From a virus, in IMG/VR virus record IMGVR_UViG_3300005939_000047, positions 1-24,942 of that record: a DNA stretch of 24,942 nucleotides; one strand, written 5' to 3'. The translations under genes were made by a program, and so were the position numbers. The number at the start of each line of letters is the position of its first letter. The first letter of the stretch is position 1. The notes beneath the pieces are model-generated. The model was not told the origin of the DNA. It saw only the letters and a list, made by a program, of their open reading frames with translations, and did not search any database. Below, one piece after another: positions 1-6,376 of this stretch.

Positions 1-33
1 CGTTCAAAAAAATTGGTAATTTTCTTGTGAACG
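1..33. repeat. Hairpin-forming inverted repeat at window edge
   Basis: Outer arms CGTTCA (1-6) and TGAACG (28-33) pair, and inner arms AAAATT (9-14) and AATTTT (18-23) pair around a short loop. It lies directly next to a C-rich tract. It could be a terminator or part of a genome end or packaging site; the sequence does not decide. Confidence 0.5.
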
Positions 34-77
34 ATCCCCTCACCCTCAACCCACACCCCTAACCCGCTACCCCCCAT
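34..77 (-). other. G-run tract, potential G-quadruplex on minus strand
   Basis: The plus strand here is almost free of G and holds repeated C runs; the minus strand therefore carries at least six runs of three or more G separated by 3-5 bases, matching the usual G-quadruplex pattern. This is striking in an AT-rich genome. The stretch from 78 to 295 holds no gene that I can support. Confidence 0.55.
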
Positions 78-295
78 ATAGCCCTAGTGCATAAGCCTTA
101 ACTTTAATAGCTCAAATAAATGTTATGTATATAATACTAGAGCCTTGTGGTTTATCCCACTCCGGTTCACACATACACACACATAGTATGGTACTCTTAA
201 CTAGTGTAATATGGTGAGGCTCTGCCTCTTTCTCTTATGCCGGATTTGTCGGCGAGATTGGGCGCGCCTTGTTCAGCTCTGCGTATGTGTAGCGC

Positions 296-925
296 TTAGC
301 CTCATGTGGTGGGCGGTGTCAAGCCTAGACTTTTACCCTCTTTGTTCGCTTGCATTATCTTTTCCACCACGCTCTTGGTTTGTTGGGTCGCTCCTGTTTC
401 GATTGTGAGCTTATCTTTCCAGTTGTAACGGTGTTTCATTAACAACGCTAGATTTGAGTTGTTGCTACTTGACAGCAATTTTTGCTCGAAAAGCGGTTGG
501 ATAATATCGTTAACAGTCGCGCCTTGATATGAGTTGATATGTATCCCTAGGAACAAGCAGAGTCAGGAGAGAGTAATGTTATAGTCAAGCATCTCGCAGA
601 GCTCTATATATTTATAAGCAAGCTCTTGGAGTTGTTGTTCGGAGTACATCACTCCCTCTTTGTATAGCTCTCTTAGGTGAATGATTTCTGGGTAGTGTTT
701 CAGTGTATGGTTATGTATCATTAAATACTTCTTTGTATCACTCCGTCCTTTGTAGTGGTGTTTTATGTTGTTTGTTTTATTCCTTATGGATTTGGTATCT
801 TCTTGTTTGGCGTTCTCTTTTGTATCGATATTTTTAAGAAATTGTTTTATACTTTCATACTCCTCCTGTTTGTCTGTTATCATTATATTTGTTTGCTCTT
901 CTTTGCTTGTGATTTCTTTTCCCAT
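296..925 (-). CDS. Small terminase / DNA-packaging gp3-like protein
   Basis: The 209 aa protein starts at the ATG at 925; no earlier ATG follows the upstream in-frame TAA. It looks like the small terminase (DNA-packaging gp3) family, which binds viral DNA and hands it to the large terminase. The visible match is in the C-terminal half: an alpha-helical stretch, then LSGLCLFLGI (about residues 119-128, one Gly coded by UGA), as in the family's TITGLALFLG segment, and later HRYNWKDKLTIETG, like the typical NxYGWKDK ending. The first 60 residues are charged and probably disordered. It stands alone, convergent with nothing, next to the G-rich tract. GC content is higher than in the neighbours and only two UGA codons occur, which suggests a different origin. 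A second small terminase gene lies beside the large subunit at 5741, so this copy may be a regulator or a relic. Family moderately sure, role unsure. Confidence 0.6.
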
Positions 926-1129
926 AGATCCAGAGATAATGATATAAATGTTATCTTGTATTTATTGTTTTCTTTTCCCTTTACAATAGAATTTTGTTAA
1001 ATCTTTTCTATTTTCCGCGATTTTCTTTACTTTTCTTTATACCTTATGTATACACTGAAACAGCGTAAGCCCTTTATGTAAGCGGGTGTTTGCTTGCTTG
1101 TTATGTTATAAACTTACTTACACTTGCCC

Positions 1130-1157
1130 TTGCAATTGCATACGAACTATATACAAT
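1130..1157 (+). promoter_or_regulatory. Promoter candidate for the micro-gene cluster
   Basis: TTGCAA (1130-1135) and TACAAT (1152-1157) are 16 bases apart, close to a sigma-70 consensus pair, and lie 31 bases before the ATG at 1189. The 926-1188 gap between the divergent genes otherwise holds only short direct repeats of GTAAGC (near 1065 and 1080). Confidence 0.45.
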
Positions 1158-1188
1158 AGAGCTATAAACATATTAAAAGTATAGACAA

Positions 1189-1284
1189 ATGAAGAAATTA
1201 TTGCGAGTATTTTACAGGTACGCAGAAGAGAAAAAAGAGAACAAGCGACTACTGAAACAAGCCGAAGAGCTGAATTGTTTATAA
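1189..1284 (+). CDS. Hypothetical 31 aa charged protein
   Basis: A short open frame with ATG and TAA, rich in Lys, Arg and Glu (for example YAEEKKENKRLLKQ), predicted to be a single amphipathic helix. It is first in a run of four tiny same-strand genes, has a promoter candidate 31 bases upstream and a hairpin with a T-run right after its stop. I do not recognise it. Support comes from context and the clean flanking signals, not from homology. Confidence 0.4.
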   Translation: MKKLLRVFYRYAEEKKENKRLLKQAEELNCL

Positions 1285-1288
1285 ACTT

Positions 1289-1315
1289 GGAGCGGTGTAT
1301 ATTACACCCTCCTTT
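1289..1315 (+). terminator. Rho-independent terminator candidate
   Basis: GGAG-GGTGTA (1289-1299, one bulged C) pairs with TACACC-CTCC (1303-1312) around a TAT loop and is followed by TTT. It comes five bases after the stop of the 31 aa gene. Confidence 0.5.
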
Positions 1316-1345
1316 AATCTGTTTTTATCATTTCATTATATACTT

Positions 1346-1411
1346 ATGGAGTTTCGACAAATTATTGTGCCAATTATAGCGGGGTTTCTTGTTATGGTTT
1401 TATGGATTTAA
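1346..1411 (+). CDS. Hypothetical 21 aa membrane micropeptide
   Basis: A 21-residue frame that is almost all one hydrophobic helix (VPIIAGFLVMVLWI), ending in TAA. Its upstream 25 bases share the T-rich leader ending in CTTATG seen before the next two small genes, which argues for real translation. A single-span membrane micropeptide of this size could act in lysis or superinfection control, but that is only a guess. Confidence 0.4.
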   Translation: MEFRQIIVPIIAGFLVMVLWI

Positions 1412-1444
1412 TATCTATCTTTTATTTTTCTTCTTTTATTACTT

Positions 1445-1567
1445 ATGCCTACAATAGAACTACAAAGACTTGAATGTATCGAATATGAGCAATGAGTATG
1501 TGAGTTTATTGCTTACGCTAGTATAGATACAGAACTACAACTATTAAAACAAGAGATTTTAGACTAA
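1445..1567 (+). CDS. Hypothetical 40 aa acidic protein
   Basis: A 40-residue frame with one UGA read as Gly (residue 17). It is acidic and helical, ending LLKQEILD. The start ATG follows a T-rich leader (TTTTATTACTT) identical in its last 11 bases to the leader of the next gene. No family recognised. Confidence 0.42.
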
Positions 1568-1593
1568 TTTTTATCTTTTTGATTTTATTACTT

Positions 1594-1710
1594 ATGGGAA
1601 TAAAAAAACCAAAAACAAATCGGGTTTGATATATTGTAGACTGAATGATGATAATATGTTATTTGATCGTTCCAGTATATGTTTATATCTATAACTATTT
1701 ACTAAAATAA
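1594..1710 (+). CDS. Hypothetical 38 aa single-span membrane protein
   Basis: A 38-residue frame with two UGA codons read as Gly. A basic start (GIKKPKTNR) is followed by a hydrophobic span, MIICYLIVPVYVYIYNYLL, so the N-terminus probably faces the cytoplasm. Same T-rich leader as its upstream neighbour, and a strong hairpin sits directly after its stop. Unknown function. Confidence 0.42.
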
Positions 1711-1742
1711 CAGAGAGGTGGTATCAAATACCGCCTCCTGTT
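1709..1742. terminator. Strong hairpin, probable bidirectional terminator
   Basis: AACAG plus GAGGTGGTAT pairs with ATACCGCCTC plus CTGTT around a CAA loop (one G-T pair and one bulged A), followed by TTT on the plus strand. It closes the micro-gene cluster and separates it from the TnpB element end. Confidence 0.6.
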
Positions 1743-1777
1743 TCCAACGAAGCTAAGAAGCATATTATTACATCAAG

Positions 1778-1919
1778 GTGAACTACCCCACGGCTAAAGA
1801 CCGTTGGGGCTTCTCGCTTCAATGATAGATAACCGCTCGTATCTATTGATACTTACTTGTTATTGCTACCTCTGCGAGAGTATACCACTACTGTTCCGTA
1901 ATGGTGTGAGCCGAGTTTA
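1778..1919 (-). ncRNA. Putative omega/reRNA and right end of TnpB element
   Basis: This lies directly after the tnpB stop on the same strand, where TnpB guide RNAs are encoded. The last part forms CCCCA-CGG / CCG-TGGGG around TCTTTAG (1786-1809, one bulged base) and ends GGGGTAGTTCAC. The next bases (1777 to about 1757) would form the guide segment. The call rests on position and hairpin only. Confidence 0.5.
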
Positions 1920-3002
1920 CTAAAGTTTAAGCTCAACTTTTGTGTATCTTAGTATATTTTCAGCCGCTCAAATATCTCTATCATATTCTGCTCAGCATTC
2001 AGAACATTGATACATCCTTTCTGATAACTTTAATACTTTCTTTACATTTCAACACTTACTACATTGCTTGCTTGTTGGATACCATCTGCTAATTTGATGT
2101 GTAGTCTTTCAATACCAATCTGCTTTGTATTGTAATTTATTAACTAATTCAGACCATCATTGATTTCAAATTGCTCTTGCTAGTTTATGATTTCACATCA
2201 TTCACTTCACATTTAGATTTTCTAATCCTATCAAATCATATTCTTTTACTATACTTCTACTAATCTTATGTAGATAGTCATTTCTGTTATTGGCATTATC
2301 TTTGTGTAGTTTAGCAATTTTGGTTTTCAATTGCTTGTATCTACTACTTCACTTCTGCTTTTTAGACATCCACATTTGTAGTCTTTCAATCTCTTTTGTA
2401 TCTTGTTTTTTTGTTTTATATTTTTTTCAATCACTTGTTATTGCTAAGTCTTTTAATCACAAATCTATTCACACTTCTTTTTTTGTCTTCTTATCTTCTT
2501 TGATTTCTTTCTCTACTAATATACTTACATAGTATTTTCAATCTGTATCTTGTGATATTACTAGTGATTTTACTTTTCATTCTATCTCTCTATGTTTTAT
2601 GAATTTCAATCATTGCTTCATCTTAGGTATGTATATTCTGTTTCATTCTATCTTGAAATGTTGTGGTATCTTTACTGATTGTTTAGATTGTTTCTTCTTG
2701 AAGTTCGGAAACCCTCATCATTTGGTAAAGAATTTATTGTATGCTACATCAAGATTTTCAAGTGTAGCTTGTAATGATTGACTGTTTACTTCTTTCAACC
2801 ATTCATATTCTTTTTTCAAACCTACTAAATCATTTGTGTATTCATATTTATTTCGCTTCTTATCCTTGTTTTGTTGATAATCTTGTATGGATTTATTTAG
2901 ATAATAATTTCGTACAAATCTTCAACAACCAAAATATCTTCAAAGAGCTTCTCTTTGATTTGTTGTTATAATTAGCTTGAATTTATACACATAGTTTTTC
3001 AT
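1920..3002 (-). CDS. tnpB: TnpB RNA-guided nuclease (IS605 OrfB family)
   Basis: The 360 aa protein is a full-length TnpB, an RNA-guided DNA nuclease of IS200/IS605 elements and ancestor of Cas12. The N-terminus shows the usual YKFKLIITTNQREAL and FGCGRFVRNYYL segments. RuvC residues are intact: D180 in VGIDLG, E261 in IGLENLNVKG, D343 in YDRDIGAAEN. The zinc finger has C314/C317 (CSKCG) and C333/C336 (CSECG). Several motif Gly residues are UGA, including both Gly of GIDLG and the Gly after each CxxC pair, so the element must have lived in a code-25 lineage for some time. Start ATG at 3002 gives a normal N-terminus (MKNYVYKF). The frame is uninterrupted once UGA is Gly. It lies upstream of a guide-RNA-like region and has broken a KilA-N gene. 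No TnpA is present. Confidence 0.95.
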
Positions 3003-3062
3003 ACTGCCATATATAATGATTTATTTAGTAAAAGCAAGTGAATTTGTTAAAGTCGCTTACAT

Positions 3063-3085
3063 CCTCAACGCTAAAGACATTGAGG
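3063..3085 (-). repeat. Left-end hairpin of the TnpB element
   Basis: CCTCAA / TTGAGG six-base stem with a loop containing TCTTTAG on the minus strand, 61 bases upstream of the tnpB start. The same loop occurs in the hairpins at 1786-1809 and 3310-3332. It could instead be a diverged right end. Confidence 0.55.
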
Positions 3086-3087
3086 TT

Positions 3088-3306
3088 TTACGCTCCTGTT
3101 ATAAAATCGTATGCCATAGATTTAAATTCAGGACTTAACCGCATCATAAAATCAATAATCAATTTTGGGTGCATCCACGTTCCTCAATATTTTCCTCTTT
3201 TTGTTTTTATAACTAGTTTTTCTAATTCCCCCTTTTTAGGGGGTATTGGGTTTTCTTCATAATATAACTGATCTACAAATTCTTTAGTTGATTTGTTTTC
3301 CGTGAA
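3088..3306 (-). pseudogene. Broken KilA-N domain protein fragment
   Basis: A 72-residue open stretch without a start codon shows the C-terminal half of a KilA-N domain, a DNA-binding domain of phage antirepressor-like proteins: KTKRGKYGGTWMHPKLIIDF followed by MMRLSPEFKSMAYDFIT. The upstream side runs into a TAG inside the end sequence GTAGTTCAC of a solo element end, and the downstream side runs into TAA at the left end of the TnpB element. Both ends are therefore cut by mobile-element sequence, and the N-terminal 40 or so residues normally expected are missing. Probably not functional. Confidence 0.7.
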
Positions 3307-3406
3307 CTACACCAACACTAAAGATGTTGGTGCTTCAAGAGTCATAGCTCCAACTAGTGTCGGCAACTCGTCTTGCTTTTGACTAATGTCCCATCAGCCA
3401 TAATAT
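3302..3406 (-). repeat. Solo TnpB-type right end / guide-RNA-like sequence
   Basis: A perfect 8-base stem CACCAACA / TGTTGGTG with loop TCTTTAG (3310-3332, minus-strand reading) is followed by GTAGTTCAC, matching the right end of the intact element at 1778-1809; both are preceded by TTGAAGC. No tnpB is attached: the upstream side is the stop of a phage gene. It is either the remnant of a deleted element or a stand-alone guide RNA that the nearby TnpB could use. Confidence 0.55.
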
Positions 3407-3604
3407 TTATTTATTCATTGTTGTAGTATATTCAAACTTGCATTCACATCTCTTGTGTTCTGATTTTTGTTGCATTAATTTGCTAGCCTCTACTAACATC
3501 TCTACTGTCAGACATTCTTTTTTGTCTGCTATTGCGTTTGGATCGCAAGACCTCTGTGTGTATGGGTGTCGTGGTCATTTCAAAAAGTCTAAGAATTTAC
3601 TCAT
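3407..3604 (-). CDS. Hypothetical 65 aa Cys-containing protein
   Basis: Last gene of the minus-strand operon, three bases after the stop of the gene before it. 65 residues with one UGA-Gly (residue 10). It carries Cys residues at RSCDP, KECL and HKRCECKF, which could bind a metal, but the spacing matches no zinc finger I know. No family recognised. Its stop abuts the solo right-end sequence, so the original 3' context may have been lost. Confidence 0.6.
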
Positions 3605-3607
3605 TAT

Positions 3608-3925
3608 TTATTTGATACGATCTAAAATATTTTTAATTATATTCATATTTATATCTAACCTCTTTTCTTTTCTAATCTCCAGTTCTTGATATAGTTTATT
3701 TCTTATATCAGCAGGTTGTGATAATATAAATCATTCAATTTTAGTTGGTTCATATCTCTTTATCGGACATTTCAGATCGAACCTGTGAAATCATATTCAG
3801 TCTATTGTGACTAAATTGTTTGTGTTCAACATATCAGATACTTGCTGCACAGAAGCTTCAGTATTAATCACTGTTCAATCTTTCAGTTGTATCATAGTTA
3901 ATTCTTTGTAGTCTTTAATTAGCAT
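3608..3925 (-). CDS. Hypothetical 105 aa phage protein
   Basis: Second gene of the operon; its ATG overlaps the last 11 bases of the DUF6291-like gene, which suggests coupled translation. The protein contains four UGA-Gly codons, a beta-rich N-terminal half (IQLKDGTVINTEASVQQVSDML, then a VTIDGIGFHRFDL strand) and a charged helical C-terminus (YQELEIRKEKRLDINMNI). Placed next to a replication-type phage gene it may take part in early functions, but I do not recognise it. Confidence 0.65.
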
Positions 3926-4646
3926 TTTGATTTATTCAAGGTAAAACTGTGGATTTATTTTTATCATTTAAAAGCTTTGCTTTATTATAAACTTCTGCAT
4001 AACTCTTGTATATCTTTAGTGGACCCGAGCAAACTCATTTCCAAAAATTAATTCTAATACTTACTCTCAATATATTCAAAGCAAATTCAATTCTCGTTTG
4101 TCATATTTTTTCGCAAAATTCTCCATAATCCTTTGCCGTGCAAATATGTTTTCAAAACATACGATCTTTTGTTTTATCATAACTCACTCACATTTCATTA
4201 CAAAGTTTTTTGAGTTCTGATATTAAATTATTTATTTCTTTGTTTCAGTGAACCGTAGGTTCAGTATCTTTAGATACTTCTTTTATATCTGTTACTGTAT
4301 CTGTTACTGTTACTGTTACTGTTACAGGTTCTGTGGGTTCGCTTGGGTTATTTTTAAACCCACTGGGTTTTATAGGTTTCTTTCTAGTCTTCTTCGGTGG
4401 TCTTCATCATAATTTTCCATTTTCTCTACTATTTTCTGCTCTAATTTTCCATTTAATTAGATCTCTTTTCAGTGATTGTTTGATCGGAGTGAATGCAATA
4501 TTTATTATCATATCTTCAGTTTTCGGGTCTTCATCATTTACATATAAAAGGATGTGTTTAAAAAGTTCTCAAGCCTTTTCGCTTGTTAGATGCCCGACAG
4601 TTTCTAATAGATCTGCGTACAACATAAAACTTTTTTTATCTTTCAT
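3915..4646 (-). CDS. DUF6291-like phage replication-module protein
   Basis: The 243 aa protein begins MKDKKSFMLYADLLETVGHL, the typical opening of DUF6291 phage proteins, and continues with LTSEKAGELFKHILLYVND and AFTPIKQSLKRDLIKWKIR, then SRENGKLGGRPPK, the family's basic NGKKGGRPKK motif. That N-terminal domain occupies about residues 1-105. A linker rich in Val-Thr pairs, coded by tandem GTTACT hexamers on the plus strand (4291-4325), joins a C-terminal domain of some 110 residues with KDYGEFCEKIGQTR and many hydrophobic positions. Such proteins usually sit near phage replication or early genes; their biochemical role is not known to me. ATG at 4646 was preferred over the in-frame ATG at 4658 because it matches family starts. 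First of three overlapping or abutting genes. Confidence 0.75.
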
Positions 4647-4665
4647 TACAAGTAGCATTTTGAAT

Positions 4666-4709
4666 AAAAAAAACCCCCAGCACACCAGGAGAGGAAGCTA
4701 AGGGTTTTT
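4666..4709 (-). terminator. Terminator or attenuator hairpin before DUF6291-like gene
   Basis: Read on the minus strand, AAAAACCC-TTAGC pairs with GCT-GGGGGTTTTT and the T-run continues to eight bases. It ends about 20 bases before the start ATG at 4646. As it lies between the promoter-bearing gap and the gene it would control, it may act as an attenuator, or it may end a leader transcript. Confidence 0.5.
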
Positions 4710-4712
4710 CGT

Positions 4713-4998
4713 TTGTTTGCATACCGTAGTATTGCAACTTTCATCGGAACTACCCCGCCATAATCTTACGATTACATTTTCAAACTCAAACGTTCTCCTG
4801 ATGTTCATATAATATAATATATATTAAAAGATTTCTTCATTGCAAGACTTTTTTTACACACATCTAATTACAAAAAACCGCATAATTGAGTTAAATAGTA
4901 ATCCGAGAAACCACAGTAGATAACCGCTATTGCTACCCCTACTTTTTAAAACATAGCATTATTATATATAGAAGAAACTATACCTTATTAAATTACGC
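4713..4998. other. Gene-free stretch with guide-RNA-like fragments
   Basis: No supported gene in this stretch. On the minus strand it contains GGTAGCAATAGCGGTTATCTA (about 4913-4933, listed here as two joined parts GGTAGCAATA and GCGGTTATCTA), both parts also found in the right-end region of the TnpB element, and GGGGTAGTTC (near 4750-4760), which matches the element terminus. It may be a decayed right end. A run of TATA repeats lies near 4806-4830. Confidence 0.3.
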
Positions 4999-5027
4999 TT
5001 GCTTTTTCTATATTAATACTGTATAAG
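4999..5027 (+). promoter_or_regulatory. Promoter candidate for the rightward operon
   Basis: TTGCTT (4999-5004) and TATAAG (5022-5027) are separated by exactly 17 bases, in an AT-rich stretch 50 bases before the first rightward gene. All genes from 5078 to the end of the window run in this direction with few gaps. Confidence 0.5.
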
Positions 5028-5077
5028 AATATTACTAAGTGTATATATATTTTTATCTTTTATTTTCTTTATGAAGT

Positions 5078-5416
5078 ATGAGATACAAATTAAAAACAAA
5101 ACCGCTGTCCGTGAATGATGCACGAGTAGGGAAAAGATTTAAAACTATCGACTACAAGACTTATGAAGTTATCATTAAGGCACTGCTGCCAAAGTCTATA
5201 GAGATCAAAGACCCTAAAAGTATGGAGTTGTTTATGAAGCGATGATTTAGTTCTATGGCTTCTGATACTAGTAATCCTATTAAATGTTTTGAAGATTGTC
5301 TGCAAAAGGCATATTGAATTAATGATAAGTATTTCCGAAGAGTGATCGCAGAAAAAGAAATCGTGAAGAAATGACAAGAGTATATTGAGTTCGAAATTAG
5401 ACATTTTACTTGATAA
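5078..5416 (+). CDS. rusA: RusA-type Holliday junction resolvase
   Basis: The 112 aa protein matches RusA endonucleases, which cut Holliday junctions and help phages prepare branched DNA for packaging. The N-terminal LSVNDARVGKRFKT fits the family's LSTNKLY..RRF region, and the metal-binding acidic set is visible: D63, N66, K69 and D73 in SDTSNPIKCFEDCLQ, then D83 in YGINDKYF, ending with EIVKKGQEYIEFEI. The frame contains four UGA-Gly codons. ATG at 5078 was chosen; the ATG seven bases earlier opens a different 23-codon frame. First gene after the promoter candidate, just upstream of the terminase genes. Confidence 0.85.
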
Positions 5417-5424
5417 TTTAAGCT

Positions 5425-5931
5425 ATGATTAAAGTTACCAAGAAAGATCTTGACAAAAAAACTCCTCCGGTCAAAAAGGCTGAGGAAAAGAAACAAGAAG
5501 ATCCAAAAACACCTGAAATTCCTAGTGATGAACCTATTGAGGTCTTTCCGAAACCTTTTCTTAAATGACAAACTTTAGAAATATTAGATGGTATATATAA
5601 ATGAAAAACAGGGGAGATGTATGATATTAGATATATATTTGTATTATGAATTTGCATACAAGTAATTTTCTTTGTGATAATCGATGGATATAAAATGCTA
5701 CAAATAGACCAAAATATTTTAGTTGCTTATAAACCAAAAAATGACAGAAAAAAACCAAATCCTGCCAAAAAAACTAATAATAAAGACAAAAAAGCAGTTG
5801 AGAAAGGAGCAGATCGCAAGAAAGGCAAGGAAGATAAAGCTTGAAAAGGCAAAGAAACTAAAAGCAGCCAAAGCAAAGAAAGCAAGGCTGTTAAAGATAG
5901 CAAAAAAAGCTGAACTGGAAAAACAGAATAA
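5425..5931 (+). CDS. Hypothetical membrane protein with Lys-rich tail
   Basis: A 168 aa protein with three parts: a charged, proline-rich start (TPPVKKAEEKKQEDPKTPEI), one hydrophobic span at about residues 72-92 (YIFVLGICIQVIFFVIIDGY) and a tail made largely of Lys, Ser, Gly and Ala. The last 191 bases overlap the small terminase gene in another frame, an unusually long overlap in which both readings are Lys-rich. The tail may be the less constrained of the two. No family recognised. Confidence 0.6.
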
Positions 5932-6376
5932 AAATATTGACAAAGATAAGTGATGAAGACCGACAAAAATAGATTATTCAGTCGTACAAATACTTATAGA
6001 CATTTTTAGAGTTGCTTGATCTATTAATGATGCAACGGCTCAGGCTGAGATTTCAAAAGGCACATATCATAATCGAATTAAATATTGAGCTACGTTTTTA
6101 GACATAAATGGTAAAGAAAAAGACTTCAAGACCGAGATGAGGAGAGCTAGAAATTTTCCAAGAGTTGCTTGTAAATCAATAATATTAAATGAAGCCTTTA
6201 AATGAAGCGCCAAAGCATCACTGGAATATTTAAAAAGAATAGATCCCGAGTGGAAAGATAAAGCAGAGTTGTCAGGAGATAACGAAAATCCTGTTGAGAA
6301 GACTATTTTTATTCTTCCTGATAATTGAAGATGACCACAATCCAACCCCAAGAATGATTCCAAACAAACTTCTTAG
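5741..6376 (+). CDS. terS: Terminase small subunit
   Basis: The 211 aa protein binds viral DNA for packaging by the large subunit encoded right after it. A long Lys/Ala-rich helical N-terminus (residues 1-70) precedes GGRPTKIDYSVVQILIDIFR (about residues 72-91) and a helix-turn-helix-like SINDATAQAEISKGTYHNRI. The C-terminal RIDPEWKDKAEL matches the WKDK motif common in this group. It overlaps the upstream gene by 191 bases and the terL start by 46. No ATG occurs in frame between 5741 and the GGRP motif, so either this start or a frameshift from the upstream frame is used. Seven UGA codons are read as Gly. Confidence 0.8.

Larger units (their letters stand above)
1778..3096 (-). mobile_element. 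IS200/IS605-type TnpB element (no TnpA)
   Basis: It comprises tnpB, a downstream right-end/guide-RNA region ending in GTAGTTCAC at 1778, and an upstream hairpin at 3063-3085 near the left end. The two end hairpins share the loop TCTTTAG (read on the minus strand). No Y1 transposase (TnpA) gene is present, so the element would need one supplied from elsewhere. The left boundary is approximate, placed by the break in the KilA-N reading frame near 3088-3096. The sequence after the right end, from 1777 downward, would be the guide. Confidence 0.7.

Noticed and set aside
216-228. GAGGC-TCT-GCCTC hairpin as a terminator
   Set aside because: It has only a five-base stem, a weak T-run, and no plus-strand gene ends before it.
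211-408. 65 aa plus-strand open frame near the left edge
   Set aside because: Overlaps the end of the minus-strand small-terminase-like gene, with Cys/Leu-rich shadow composition and no motif.
2290-3262. Plus-strand open frames across the TnpB and KilA-N region
   Set aside because: They are antisense to a complete tnpB and to the KilA-N fragment, are rich in Phe/Ser/Cys as expected of shadows, and carry no motif.
4291-4325. GTTACT hexamer repeats as a CRISPR or phase-variation tract
   Set aside because: Units are six bases with no spacers, and changes in number keep the frame; they just encode a Val-Thr linker.
3438-4701. Plus-strand open frames of 83 and 122 aa
   Set aside because: Antisense to the three-gene DUF6291-like operon, which has family motifs and overlapping starts and stops.
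5071-5142. 23-codon frame starting seven bases before rusA
   Set aside because: It overlaps rusA in another frame with no recognisable sequence; the RusA N-terminus fits the ATG at 5078.
5090-5966. Minus-strand frames opposite rusA and the Lys-rich gene
   Set aside because: Antisense shadows of low-complexity Lys-rich coding; no stop-free code-25 gene with a motif was found there.
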